A DNA stretch of 64,000 bases from Scatophagus argus (lineage: Eukaryota; Chordata; Actinopteri; Scatophagidae). Positions 46,427-58,443 of this stretch are shown piece after piece. Every line of letters begins with the position of its first letter. The first letter of the stretch is position 1. A model generated the notes under the pieces. The model was not told where the DNA came from, searched no databases, and saw only the letters and a list, made by a program, of their open reading frames with translations. The stretch spans positions 7,417,426 through 7,481,425 of the forward strand of contig NC_058516.1 of NCBI RefSeq assembly GCF_020382885.2, in the 5' to 3' direction. The translations under genes and the position numbers were made by a program.

Positions 46427-48651
46427 GTTATATCCCTCTTACTCGTCAAAGACTGTGAAAAACAAAAGAAAAAAAACTGTTGTCATTGCGTTATTCACCT
46501 GTCGCTGCTCGGACCACGATCATCACCTCTCTGGTGTTTCAGTCACTGGATGCTAACCGAAAGCTTTAACCAAGTTTGAGATTGAAAAACCACGATTGAT
46601 ACATGTTTGTATGACTGCAAGTAGCATTTTTTTGTGCAACAATTGAGACATTCGATGCTGAGGTTAACAAAGACAGATATGGTGAAGAAACAGACGAACT
46701 GATATCTCTTGAAAACCAAACGACTGATAATCTGACCGACTGCGTGAACAAGCCTGACTAACACAACGCAAATAAGGCTTTTTACTGCAACAAGAACGAG
46801 GTTGGACCCACTACTTATCTGGAACAGCTGCACGCAGAAGCCAAACCGAGTTTCACTCTTGGTTTAGATTTCTCGTGTGAGCTCAAATGAACTAATCCCA
46901 ACTCTGAAATGTACAAGAACGAGAAGTGCGCTGATGGTCTCCAATTGTCTTACTGCCAACAAATCTCAGGGAAAGAGCAAAACCTTCAATGCATCCCAGT
47001 CCTCTGTGCATCAGAGCCCCATTGTTGTTTGCTGCCCTGTTGGCTGCCTGTAACTTCAATGCATAAATATTCTCTGGAGCCAGTGTGTATCAATCCACAG
47101 CAGAAAAATAGTCCCCAACAAATGCATTTTTCAAAGGTGAACGTTGGGCTTGCCGCTCAGAGCCACAGACAGGGTAGGAATGTCAGAAGGTCTTGAGAGA
47201 CAAACTGGCACGTTGTTGGTTTTTGCTCTGCACGTGGGATTTGTTGACAGTGAGAAAACAGTGTCCTAACCACGGCGGCAAGAAAACAGACTGCTGTGAG
47301 TCGATCAGTCAGTTTAAGGCAATAAAACCAGAAAGCCCACATGTAGTTTCTGAAACCAAATTACTGCTAGAAGTGTGCAGTCTAACAACTTAAGAACACG
47401 TAAAATCCACTGGTGTTGGACATTTGTTCTGTCCTTTCTCTTAGTCCTAAAATCACTGGTGGTTAACAGTGAGTGTCCTGCTTCTCCAAACCTGACCAAC
47501 TCAACAGAGTGGAACTAATGGGCAAACTAAATTAACTGGTTTAAACCCAATTCAATTAAAATTGGACAGAAGATTACAATGATTTGAGGTGGACGGTAAA
47601 AGCGATTGAGGAAACGAGAAACAACACACTCCTTTATCAACTGTGTGAAGTGTGTGTGTGTGTGTGTGAACTGGATTTGTCCAGGTTCACACGTTGAATT
47701 GTTTGAAATGACCCTGGCCCGGCAGCCCGCTGATAATCAAACGGAAGCAGAACCAAACTTAACCATGAAAAGGCACATCATGTTCTTTGAAACACTAACT
47801 TGGCGGCAGATCAGTGACCTGTTTAAAAAAAAAAAGAAGAAAAAAGTCGAAAGAGAAAACAGAAAAAACAGTCAAAGCTGACACAGTGAGAAAGTGCAGG
47901 CGTTAGGCTGTAGCTGAACGCTGCCATTCAGGCTAAATCTGTGCAAACAGAGAAAAACTGAGATGGCAAAATCAAAGCACAAAGAGTATGAGGCTCCTGC
48001 TGCCTTTGCCAGTGACTCCGGGCCTGTTTGTCCACTGCTGTCCGTCTTCAAGAGACAGTGACGAGAGGAAGAACGGGACACGAGTCTTCCTCCGCAGTTA
48101 AAATGTTATTCAACGCTAAAGATTTCAGTTTGATATGAGTTCTCGTGCAGATAAAATATCAAATCACCTTTTCATAAAAATGCAAGATCAGTCTCGAAAG
48201 CCGGAGCTCTAAGGTCCAGCTCAGGTAACTGAATTATTACATTTGGGTGTTAATAATTGTTAAAAGAAATATCTTTTGTGTGCTTACAACAAAAAAAAAA
48301 ATCCTTTCCCGTCCCAGTACATGCTGTTGGAGATTTTCTCCTCACGTCACTGCTGGAAGCTGAACAGAAGCAGACAAAGGCTTCCCATCATTTTGTCGTT
48401 ATTCTTTTTAAATTACTCTCCATAAATAAAAATCTATAAAAAGGGAAAAAAAGAAAGACACCCCCTCCTATAAATAAAAAAAACAAGGATTTCCAGCAAA
48501 ACACAGAGATAAAGATCTGTATACAAAATAAATAAAAAAGAAAAACTTTAAAACCCATATGAACAATATACAGTGTTACTAATATCCTGTTAAACCTCTG
48601 CAAATAGATTCCCCTAGTGCATTTTTTCCATTCACCACAAGAACTACGAAT
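46427..48651. other. Intergenic or distal 3' UTR sequence
   Basis: AT-rich and without recognisable exons or mobile elements. It has a short GT run near 47650-47668 and an A-rich tract at 47823-47872. Multiple plus-strand AATAAA hexamers cluster at about 48421-48540. Confidence 0.45.
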
Positions 48652-49510
48652 TTTATTTTTATCTGATTTTTTTTCATGGCAAATCTGCAGGCAAATTAAA
48701 ACCCTAACGATAATCCAAAGAAAACTAGGAAATGCAAGGTTTTAGCGTGGCGGGAACGCTTAGCTGGCATGGGGTTTTTTTTGTTTGCTGCTTAAGGTTT
48801 GCTCGAGAAGGATTTACAGCCGCTGACCGGCTCATAGGGAGATGAGCGTGGATCTTTGTTTTTCTATTTTCTAACAGCTGACTTTGTGCAGACAAACATC
48901 GCGGTGAGGTGTCCATGTTTCTTTACGGGCTTTGGGAAAACGCTGTCATGGTTTCCCAGCCCGCGCTGCGACGTATCGAGGTCTTACCGCTGATACTGAC
49001 AACGGCCTATCATCTACGACACAACGTCACGACATCCCACGACACGGCGACTCGGCACACGACAGCTTAAGCTATAGAGAACGAACCTCGCCCCCGCCCC
49101 CACCCCCACCCCTCCCTGGTCCTCACCTCTCTGTACTGGATGGTGTCATGGAACAGTCGAACAAAAACAGTTTGGCGATTTTCTACTGGCCTTTCGTACG
49201 AGCACACGCTCGACCCTCTTTACAGCTTGAAATTAAAACCATCTGTATTTTTTGTATTTTAACAAGTGTGCAACTAAAAAATATCAAAATCACAACTGCT
49301 CTTTTCAGTCGTTAAAGAGGGGGGGGGTGAAGACTGCTTTATGTCCAGAGGATGCATCAGGAAACTTCCAGAATAAAAATCTAGATCTCTACGTTACATG
49401 TCCGCTCTCGTCATTTCTGTCCAGAAGAGAGGAACGAGTTGGTTACAGTGTAAAACTGGGTTCTTCTTGAGCCTGTCTGTTTAGGCTGGGGGCAGCGCCC
49501 TGTGTCTGTC

Positions 49511-49541
<31 letters not shown>

Positions 49542-50135
49542 GAGTTGGAGATGTGAGCCAGTCCAGTGCAAACCTACCTAAAGAATAAACAGTTTGGGAT
49601 CAAACCCAGAGGGGGTAGATAGGGGGGTGTGTGTGTGGGTGGGGGATGCTGTCAGGACGGGAGGCGTGTGAGTCTCCTTGGCCCCTGAACCTGCAGACCA
49701 ACAGGCAGGCAGTCACTGATATGTGCAGTCTACCAAGGTGGCAGCAGAGAGCTCATCTGCGGCAAGTTTAAAGTCGAAGACAACTCCCTTTTGTTGATTC
49801 AAGTATAATTTCACACCGTCTTCCGGGACTGGCAGCATCGCCGCTGGTGACTCAGAGGGACGCTCGGGTTGGCTGCAGGACTGTTTTCGTGTCCAGCAGC
49901 TGGGGAAAACAATAAATACGACGAACACAAGCAGTCCTGTGAATGTTGTTTTTCTGTCCAGAGATCTTCCCACAAAAAAAAGTCTGGTGTGTGTGTGTGC
50001 TTGATTGACAACACTCACACACTCGTTAAGCTGCTCCGACATCATTTAAACTCCATCTGGCCACGCCCAAACCCGAGAACCCCCCCCCCAAAATCCTCCC
50101 AACCCTCCCTCCTCCCATCAGCCTGTGTGTTGCTG
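48652..50135 (-). other. mgat5: Probable MGAT5 3' UTR
   Basis: Non-coding sequence after the MGAT5 stop up to the nearest minus-strand AATAAA (48657-48652). It contains G-tracts in the sense direction (complement of 49091-49116), a GT run at 49511-49533 and a C9 run at 50082-50090. Use of a more distal signal at 46416-46411 is possible. Confidence 0.4.
49091..49116 (-). other. mgat5: G-quadruplex-like G-tracts in the MGAT5 3' UTR (sense strand)
   Basis: The plus strand reads as C-runs (CCCCCGCCCCCACCCCCACC then CCTCCC). On the MGAT5 sense strand this gives four or more G-runs of 4-5 with one-base loops, about 1 kb after the stop codon. Confidence 0.7.
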
Positions 50136-50334
50136 CTATAGGCAGTCTTTGCACAGCGCCACCTGGCCCTTCATGTAGTCGCGGCAGGGGCAGATGCGCT
50201 GTAGTGACGGGTGGGCGCCAGCGCAGCTGAACAACAGCAGGTCAGACTGGAAGATGCAGTGGTGGCGGGTTGGGCTGTAGGCCGGGACCAACGTGTCGGC
50301 ACTCGACTCCACCGTCTGACAGTCCACACCGAAC
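50136..50334 (-). CDS. mgat5: MGAT5 last exon
   Basis: One base plus 65 residues and TAG. It starts FGVDCQTVESSADTL after a ggtcag acceptor and ends CKDCL. The variable first part replaces the KVTCQSSELAKD of human, while DLLLFSCAGAHPSLQRICPC is nearly invariant. Confidence 0.96.
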
Positions 50335-53300
50335 CTGACCGGGAGACAGAGACGTCATTCAGTTTGTATGCTTACTTTTTTGGAAAAAAATTTTGTTCAT
50401 GAATGCTTGAACGTAATGAGGAGGAGAAGCAGAAAGGCACTCGTCAGTCAAGATCATCCTATAACATACTGGGCCCCACTACATAGACAAAGGTATTGAG
50501 GTGCCTGACCATCACGCCAACAGGGACTTTAACAACATCTCATTCTGCAGCTCTAACAGCTTCCACTCTTGTGTGAAGGCTTTCCACAAGACTTTGGGGT
50601 GTTTCTGTGGGACGTGTTGCCCATTCATGCATTGGAGCATTTGTTAGGTCAGGCACTGAAGTTGGACCAAAAGGCCAGGCTCAAAATCTCTGTTCCAGTT
50701 CATCCCAAAGGTTTTGGAAGGGGTTGAGGTCAGGGCTCTGTGTGGGCCAGTCAAGTTCTTCCACACCAAACTCATCCAACCATGGAGCTTTGTGCACTGG
50801 GGCACAGTCATGCTGGAATAGAAAAAGGCCTTCCCCAAAGAAAGTTGGAAGCTTAACATTGTCCAAAATGTCTTGGCATGCTGAAGCTTTCAGATTTCCT
50901 TTCACTGGAAGTCAGGGGCCGAACCAAACCCCTGAAAAACAGCCCCATAAAGAGGTCTGTCTGCATACTTCTGTCTATACAGTGTATGAATTCAAACCTG
51001 TGGTGTGCCGCCACCTAATGGATACTTTTAAAACAACTACAAATAGGGGTCTGTCTGTTCACACCTCATTGTAAATACATACCTGGCCAAGTCCTTGTCC
51101 TTGTTGAGGTGTTGGAAGAAAGAAGGCTCACAGATGAGCTGCTCCTCCTGACACACCTGCTTACATGAGTGTCCAGGCTCGGCAAGTTTGACCTGCAGGG
51201 CGCTGAGGGGAGGCCACATCACCTGACCGTGGCAGAAGTCCTGATGACACAATGCAGACACCACGTTAAGTACTGATAGCATCTAATGTACATTATCAAG
51301 AAAACATTTCTTACATGCAGCCATTTGTCTGATAGTTGCACATGTAGGCAGTACCTGGTTCTCGATGAAGGCGTTGACCCTCTGCAGCATACCCTCACAG
51401 GTGAACTCATAGGGCAGGTAGGGCTCAATCTGATCACACAAACACAACACACAGACTGCTCATAAAGGTATCAGGAGAGGACACTCTGCATGAGAGTGTT
51501 TCACTGTGTGTGTGTGCGTATATCTCAGCAGACTGAATTGCAGAGGGAAACTTCAAGCAGGCAGGAACAACAACCGCAGCCTTTGTTGCAGCGCTAAGTC
51601 ACTCCCTTCTTTCTCAGCGTCTTTGTGTGTGGGGAGGAAGGGAGGAAGCGTGAGCAAGGCTGGAGCCTGGTAGGCTGCAGCTCAACCACGGATCACCAAG
51701 CATATGAGGCTCGGCAGGCTCGTCCGGTGAACAAAGCCATTGTTCCGAATCGCTCGGCGGAGAGCAACACAGCACGAGGTCACGAGCTCGGACTTTAAAT
51801 ATGCATGGGCCTGGACGTGAAGACGGAACAGGATCTCACTTTCTTTGCCCCGTCCTTTCACTCATCCTCTGTCTCTGGTTTCCATCCAAACATGTTAGTA
51901 AGTTAGGGCATCGAACTTTCATCACCGTCTTTTTTCTCTAACTGGGCCTGACATTTCCTGCATCTGAATCTGAACACAAATCACAACTTGGATACGTTTT
52001 ATTGTCACTGAGCTAACTTGAATCCCTGTCAAAGTCATCTTGTGCATCTCCTTCTGTGTTTACCTTCTGGCTGAGGATGGAGCGGATGGCCCTCTCCACC
52101 TCGGCTGAGTTCTCGATGTCCACCGTCCACACATGGGGTTGACCAATGTACACCTCAGCATATGGATGTTGAGAGGTCAGCTGTAGAGGGAGCAGAAGTC
52201 ATGTAAAAACAAGCGCACCTTTTAAAAGTCAAGCCTTGAGCAGAGGAGTCTGGGGCACAAACGTCCCCGCAGATGTGCCTCCCTCTCACCTCTCTCAGCG
52301 TGGGTTTGCCCTTGAAGAAGTCTGTGTTCTTGCTGCTCTTTGGGGGGTTGAACTTAGGGTTGAGGAAAGCACAGCCGTTGGCGATGGCCTCCAAGGGGGC
52401 AGGACCCTCGTAGGGGAAGGACAGACCCACAAACAGCTGCCGTGTAGAGAAAACCAAACAGATTAGCCTCCACACGCCTGCATTTTAAGCCAAAATAAAG
52501 AGAGCCTTTAACATAAGATGAGGATACTCATGAATTAAAGTATAACCTTGATAGCAACACATTTGTGCCAACACTGCTGCTGATGTAGGCTCAGGAAGGA
52601 GGTGGCACATGGGAGCAGCTAATGAAATAACCAGAATAACAAATAAGCTGGTGAGAGTGGGTGTGCAGAAAAGTTCAGTGGTTGTTGTGACAAGGTTGTG
52701 GTGTCTGCTGATAGCAGCAGTTAGCCCTTGTTGATGCTAACCTCCCATGTTATCAGCAAAAAATACAGTCGAGGCAGCACTTTTTCTCGATAGAACAACA
52801 GAGGAAAAAACAAGCAGAGTAATGTGAAGACACCCCTCGAATGTTTATCTCCCTGGACATTTGGTAAAGCGGGAGCACTGTGGACACACTCTACATCAAA
52901 AAATCAGCCAAGCGTGGGCTCAACCAATTTAACTGACCAATGTCTCTGTCAATGACTTTTGATCTGCGGTTCCCAAACTAAAATCAAATGGGCAACTTGA
53001 ACATCCTGTGGGTGTTCAAACACAACCCACAGTCCCTCTGATATACTCGTCCCGTCTCTAATAACATGTTCCCTCCTCCTGGATGGGAAGAGCAAATATT
53101 TGCGCGGCAGCTTGTCAGCATGACCATGAGACGGTTATCTAGAAGCAGAGAGAGGAGGTGCTGGTGCTGGAAGTGGCCGGCTACAATGGCTGGTCTGTGC
53201 GTTTGTTTGCATTGGCCCATGTGCATCTGCCCATAGGGACGGAACAGAGCGTGTGATGGACAACACACTGTGCTGTTCCATGAAGTACATCCACACACAC

Positions 53301-56149
53301 CCGGGTTGTCCTTTGTGCTCTTCTAACTCATATGGGAACCAAAATGTCTACAGCTTTTGTTAACAACAGACTTTTGCCAACAGGTGGCAGCAAAGTTCAC
53401 TTCTTTTTCTTCTTCTTCTTTGTTTGTTTATGTTGTGTGTGAGCTCCTGGGCGCTAAGAAACAGTCGTCCGCTATTTATAGGGAGCGAGGAAGGGAGGGG
53501 GTGAAGAGAGGAAAAGCAGCGAGTCCACACAGACTGAAGGACATTCTGACAGTAAGACCCATCTGAGCTGTTGTGCGATTCATTTGTCTGCTGAATCGTC
53601 CTGATGCATAAAACATAAAATTGGGAATATATTCTTCAAACAGAACTTCTTCCCTGTTATACACACAAATCTATAGTCAGTATATGTTGAAGCAGAGCTG
53701 TGGCTGACAGAAAGTGGGAACTGTTTTTGCAATAAAGTGAGAAAAATGAAAAACCTTTGACTCCGTCAGCCTGAAACATGAAGGTTTTGCCTCCCTTCAG
53801 CGGTTTGATCGTTGACACTGTTCCCCTGATACAGCACGTCAGGGTTTATTTCAGGAAATTTCGTTTTGAGAGAAAATACAATGTCAGACCTCAGTGACGA
53901 TGTTCTTTTCACTGAAGTATCTTTTTACGATGCACTCTGTCAATAGTTCGGCCCCGTGAGGCCAATTAACTCAGGCAGCCTGATTGCAGGTAACAGTGAA
54001 AGCTGTGCTTACCTGTCCTCGTTTTCCTCCTAAGTGCAACACTGTGGCTAAAATGCTGGGTTTTATTGGGATTTAATGGGACAATCCTGTATGGGTTTTC
54101 CACGCACAGCCACACATCGTGAGAGGATATGGAAGCTTAGACTGTATTGCATTTCTGGTGCGAGTTAACCTGCCAGGCTACACGAATCCATGAACCAAAA
54201 CTCACTCACCAACAGCACCAATTTTTGAGTGCTGTTTTCTTTTGCACTTCAATGATCTGCTTCACTGCCAAACACCTTTGCTTTTCTCTGTAAATGCCTC
54301 CAACATCGCCGGGTTCTTGATTTGAGGTGCACAGTGTACAGAGGTGTACAGAGCTGGATTTGCCGGCCAAAAATTGTTTATTGGCTGAAGCGATGCTCAG
54401 AATCTTTTCAACACAAAAGAGGCTTTAAATCTCAATCCATCTTTTTTTCCTATAAAAGTCTGAATCATGATCTATGGCTCTCTTGCTTTCCATTCTTCTC
54501 ATCCCTGCCCCAGCCCTTGCCTGATGTCTCTCCCCTCTCTGCGTCTGCTTCTCCCCCCTCCCCGGACTGACGGGAAAGCATCTGGTTTCAGAGGTTAAAG
54601 AAATCGAAGCTCTCCTCCACCTTTTTCCTTCTGAAAAGGTTGACGACTGGAGCCAAAAGACAGACGCCCCGTCTTTCAACGCCAGCACTAATGATTGTTT
54701 TCACCTTTGGCAGGCATTGTTGTCAGGTTTTTAAGGACCATGTAATTTTAATCCATTTTACCTACAATGGGCAGCTCCATAAAATTTAGTGGAATTTCAA
54801 TACTTTCTCCAGTGTTAAAGAGCATAAAAGGAAAGTAGGCCCTGTGATTTAAGTGGTAGTTAAACTCCTTCCCTGAAACAGTGATAGTTTTCAGTTTGAA
54901 AAGCTTTGGATTTTCCACGTGCTGAAGTGCTGTGCATGAGGCTCGAACAGGAGCGAAGAGTTTGGAGGGTGACGTCTCTTTCTAGCCTTCCAACAACACA
55001 AGAGCAAAAGGGTAAGAAAGGGTTAAACAGTCGTTGCGTTCGTGCTGGCTAAACGGATCATGCAGGAGACAGAGCTTTGCATCCCGTGTGGTGCTTTGCA
55101 GACTTTGTGAATTTTTTATTTTCAGTTTTAATATTTTTGGTTTGGTTTAGGCAACAATACAACATGGTTTTGTCGAGGTCTCCTGTGGATTTGATCTTGG
55201 GGTTGACGTTTGCTGGTTTATCTAAAAAGTGCTGAGACTGAAGATAAAACTGACTTATTTCAGAAATTACTGCCAACTAAATCTATCTGTATTTCTTGTT
55301 TTGCTTTCACTTTTGTCTAGAAAGCATCTGAATAAATCAGTCCGAGGTTAACATGCTCTCCACGCTGCAGCTCTCAGTACAAAAAACAAAGCTCAGCGTC
55401 CATTCTGCGTTAAGCTGAGAGCTCGCTCCGACCGGTACGATCCAGCGGGGCCGCAGCGTCTGTGGCTGTGTCCTTGTCTTCGTGAATGAGAGAGGCTTGA
55501 GTAGTGATAAGTCATGGCGTGAATGGAGCAGAGCTTCTGTGCACGGCTGGACTGAGGATTCAGGGCTCAGGCAAACTACAGCCACTCGGATCGAGGCTCT
55601 TTCAGAGGAGGGCCGGTGTTCACATAAAGAGACGCTTTTTCACCCATCAGCATCTCTACTGAGAATCAGATTTTTACTCTCTAACTTGTCTTTTACTCTA
55701 AGGTACATTTAACCCCCCCCCCCACACACACTTTCTTTTAAGAAAGCACTCAGTTCACGTGTCTCACACTTATTATATTACAGGAAAGGTCAGAGCAGGT
55801 TTCACAGCCTGATTAGTGAGCCACAGCCTCAATATTCTGCAGGTCAGCCGGGACAACAGTCAAAAAGTCAAAGTGAAAAGCGTGGGAGTTGGTTTGTGGC
55901 TTTCAGCAGCGTCTAAGAAGTGCCGCGCCTTCACACTTTTATTTCCCTGCAGGGCCGTTGTTGCTTCGTGGGAGACAATTTACAGCCGGCTGGACTCACC
56001 TTGGTTTCGCGGAGGAGGAACTGCAGGTCTCGGCCACTCAGGATGCCGTGGTTCTTGACGTAGCTCGGGAGGTGCACGGTGCTGGTGCCGTGCACGGTGC
56101 CGTGGACCTCCATGTAGCTGTGGATGGTGTCCAGGTACTTCTTTTTGTC
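50136..56149 (-). CDS. mgat5: MGAT5, C-terminal part (GnT-V, N-glycan beta-1,6-branching)
   Basis: Six exons (56149-56000, 52436-52290, 52180-52064, 51429-51355, 51240-51083, 50334-50136) join in frame to about 281 residues. The human enzyme has 741, so the cytosolic tail, signal-anchor, stem and first part of the catalytic domain lie beyond the right edge. The part seen covers the rest of the GT18 domain: SYVKNHGILSGRDLQFLLRE, LFVGLSFPYEGPAPLEAIAN, CAFLNPKFNPPKSSKNTDFF, HPYAEVYIGQPHVWTVDIEN and ICEPSFFQHLNKDKD. The Cys-rich end is CPCRDYMKGQVALCKDCL. The enzyme transfers GlcNAc from UDP-GlcNAc in beta-1,6 linkage to the alpha-1,6 mannose arm of N-glycans in the Golgi. The ending and the TMEM163 neighbour favour MGAT5 over MGAT5B. 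The last intron carries a Tc1-like MITE. Confidence 0.96.
50475..50985 (-). mobile_element. Internally deleted Tc1-like element with decayed transposase end
   Basis: Imperfect terminal inverted repeats are seen (CACTACATAGACAAAGGTAT at 50477-50496 and, on the other strand, CACTGTATAGACAGAAGTAT at 50984-50965). On the minus strand between them the C-terminal third of a Tc1/mariner transposase can be read: FQHDCAPVHKA, FGVEELDWPTQSPDLNP and LWDELEQRF. A stop follows RF, other stops occur, and the N-terminal two thirds are missing. The third catalytic Glu of the DDE triad is Gln (NPFQNLW), so it could not be active. It lies in the last MGAT5 intron. Confidence 0.85.
51083..51240 (-). CDS. mgat5: MGAT5 exon
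   Basis: 52 codons plus two bases, encoding DFCHGQVMWPPLSALQVKLA, EPGHSCKQVCQEEQLICEPS and FFQHLNKDKDLA. The Cys residues probably form structural disulfides with the last exon. Donor gtatgt. Confidence 0.96.
51355..51429 (-). CDS. mgat5: MGAT5 exon (75 bases)
   Basis: 25 codons, phase 0, encoding IEPYLPYEFTCEGMLQRVNA, FIENQ. Donor gtactg. Skipping would keep frame but remove a conserved Cys. Confidence 0.95.
52064..52180 (-). CDS. mgat5: MGAT5 exon
   Basis: 39 codons, phase 0, encoding LTSQHPYAEVYIGQPHVWTV, DIENSAEVERAIRSILSQK. Donor gtaaac. Confidence 0.96.
52290..52436 (-). CDS. mgat5: MGAT5 exon: donor-site region
   Basis: 49 codons, phase 0 at both ends. The PYEGPAPLEAIANGC stretch with its two acidic residues resembles the nucleotide-sugar site of GT-B enzymes (inference), and NPPKSSKNTDFF is a GnT-V signature. 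Position 6 is Ser where human has Gly (LFVGLSFPYEG). Confidence 0.96.
53377..53390 (+). promoter_or_regulatory. CTCF-like motif (13 of 14)
   Basis: CCAACAGGTGGCAG matches the CTCF core CCASYAGRKGGCRS except at position 4. It lies in an MGAT5 intron (52437-55999). Confidence 0.3.
56000..56149 (-). CDS. mgat5: MGAT5 exon (first in window)
   Basis: 50 codons, phase 0 at both ends, from DKKKYLDTIHSYMEVHGTVH to SGRDLQFLLRETK. Acceptor tccag, donor gtgagt. NHGILSGRDLQFLLRETK is highly conserved in the family. Confidence 0.96.
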
Positions 56150-57856
56150 CTGGAGCAAACAGGGAGATACATTCAGTTTTGGGTTTTTTTTTACCACACG
56201 TTCCTCTTCATTAAGAGGTCACCAAAATGCTCCTGGGAAACCATTATCGTTTGAAAGTCCTTTCTGACACACCATTAAATACAATGCAGTCCAGGAAAAA
56301 AACAAATTTTGAATGAACCATTTTGAATTACATTTTTCTGAAGAGGGGATCGGTATCATTACTTTGTTATGTGGCCTGGTGAACTTTTGTTCGAGCTACC
56401 TGACTGACCATCTGGACACAATGGCATGCCAGGCTAAAAATAGCACCGTCTGAAGAGCATCAGTGCACACAGAAGCTTGGTATTGTTATTAAAGTCTACC
56501 TGATCTGCAGTGTCCTTGATTGAGAAGACAACAAAGCATTGAAAGCATGCCAACTGAAAGCTGCTTCCTTTGTACCACAAGTCATGTGCAGCCGACTTCC
56601 ATCACAGGAACGCAGCTGATGTTATAGTGGACGAGGTCGAAAACGAATCTCGAGAATAGAAGGAAAAACTGAATACATTTTGTCATTTTTAAACAGAACC
56701 CTGAACCGTCAAGATAAGTTTACGTATCTAACCTGCAGAAGTACGATAGACAGCTAGAGAGAAAGACCCTGTGAGGTCAAAGCCAGACAAAAAATACTAT
56801 TTTTCTCTGCTTAAGATCGTGCTTTCATCTTCAAGGTCACCTCTGAGGTTTCAGTGCGGCGTGCACTGAAGCTAATGTCAAAAGTGTTGTAAAACCCTGA
56901 AAGTGAGGCAGCACAGCACACTGCATTCTGCCTATTGTTAGTTTTCTACAAAAGGGAAAACCACAGGCCTCACCTTGACCCTTCAGTGGGGGGCACATAA
57001 TGGCAACCTTCTCGCAAATGTCTATATTAGCATTGCAGCTCAACAGTGTGCTAAAATATGAGTCATACTGATTGTTTTTTAATAGCTGCAAAACATGAAG
57101 CAGGCAGTGCTGTAACAGAATCTTAATTCATATTTCATCTGATCTGACTTCCTGAGCCTCTGCTTTCAGGCAGGCACAAAATGGTGGCCGTCTGCTCATG
57201 TACCTTCTTGTATTATGGCTACACAGTACACTGAAATATGTTTCTGAAGATGAAGATCTCAGATGAGAAAAAGGAATCTTGATTCTCATTTGATCAGCAC
57301 TGCATACTTTTGACAGTTCGAGCTGATTTTGCGAGAGACCCGACTCAGGATGTGAGAGAGGGGCGGCTTTTCTTCTCAGTCTGAGTTCCACACTCTTTGT
57401 GTCGGCCTCAGAGCTGGCAAAAGTCCGCCAGATGACTGGTTATGAACAGGGAGCTCTGCGGAGGAAGTTAAACAATTGTCCATTTGCATATGCTACACAC
57501 GCTGGAGCGGCAGGAAACTGGTTGAAAATCAGCAAAGGTTTCGTTTAATCAGTCTGGATGGAAACATTACTTCCACAATAAAAGGTCTTTGATCGTCCCC
57601 ATGCTGAGCCTGTCACAGCAGGTCTTTGATTTTCAAAAACGGGGACATGACTGCCTGATAACCCAGCCAAATTTGCACGCAAAATATTCCTGTGTCTCCT
57701 CTTTCTCATGTTGTCCTCTTCCTGCTAAAACTGAGCCGAACAGGAGCGACGTTCAGTACAGTCCGAGCCGAGCCCTTCAGGGAGGCAGTACAGATGAAAG
57801 CTGGCCATTTGCTCCAAAATGACAGGATGCCTCAAAGGCGCATTCACTGGTACATT

Positions 57857-57860
<4 letters not shown>

Positions 57861-57887
<27 letters not shown>

Positions 57888-57888
57888 T
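57861..57888. repeat. (AC)n microsatellite
   Basis: About 14 AC units in an MGAT5 intron. Confidence 0.95.
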
Positions 57889-58035
57889 CTGGACTATTAT
57901 TGATTACCAAAGGTTTTAACGCTCAAAGGGCAGCAAGGCCTCATTAAAGGATACCCGTTACACACATCTCCTACTACACACCAACCTGCCTCTGAGACAG
58001 TTTTGTTTCCAGGACATTTCCCTACTCTCACTCTG

Positions 58036-58038
<3 letters not shown>

Positions 58039-58089
<51 letters not shown>

Positions 58090-58092
58090 TGT
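58039..58092. repeat. (GT)n microsatellite
   Basis: 22 GT units to 58082, then an AT interruption and further GT units. Confidence 0.97.
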
Positions 58093-58204
58093 CTGCCTCA
58101 GTGCTTCCTTTTCAGGTTTAAATTTCAGGTAGCCGTTCGTCAGGGTCCCTGGAGGCCTGGCTATCAGATGCCTCCAGCCTGCTTGCTGTAACTAAAGCAG
58201 CCTG

Positions 58205-58240
<36 letters not shown>

Positions 58241-58384
58241 AAGAAAGACAGACAGACAGAGAGACAAAATCCTAATTAGAGGGTGAAATCACTATCCTGT
58301 AATCTTTTCACTCAGGACAGCTGAGCTGGGATTTATGTGTTTATGAAGGGATTTATAAAGGAAGGTTACTGGTGAATACCTGAA

Positions 58385-58385
<1 letters not shown>

Positions 58386-58442
<57 letters not shown>
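58386..58442. repeat. (AC)28 microsatellite
   Basis: About 28 uninterrupted AC units, inverted relative to the GT array 300 bases to the left. Confidence 0.97.

Positions 58443-58443
<1 letters not shown>

Noticed and set aside
50149..50162. CTCF-like core in the MGAT5 last exon
   Set aside because: It is coding sequence for the conserved Gly-Gln-Val-Ala-Leu and matches the consensus at only about 11 of 14 positions.
50644..50905. Minus-strand open frames as a separate gene
   Set aside because: They are the decayed transposase of the Tc1-like element, not a host gene.
55889..56254. 121-residue plus-strand open frame
   Set aside because: It is the antisense shadow of the MGAT5 exon at 56000-56149.
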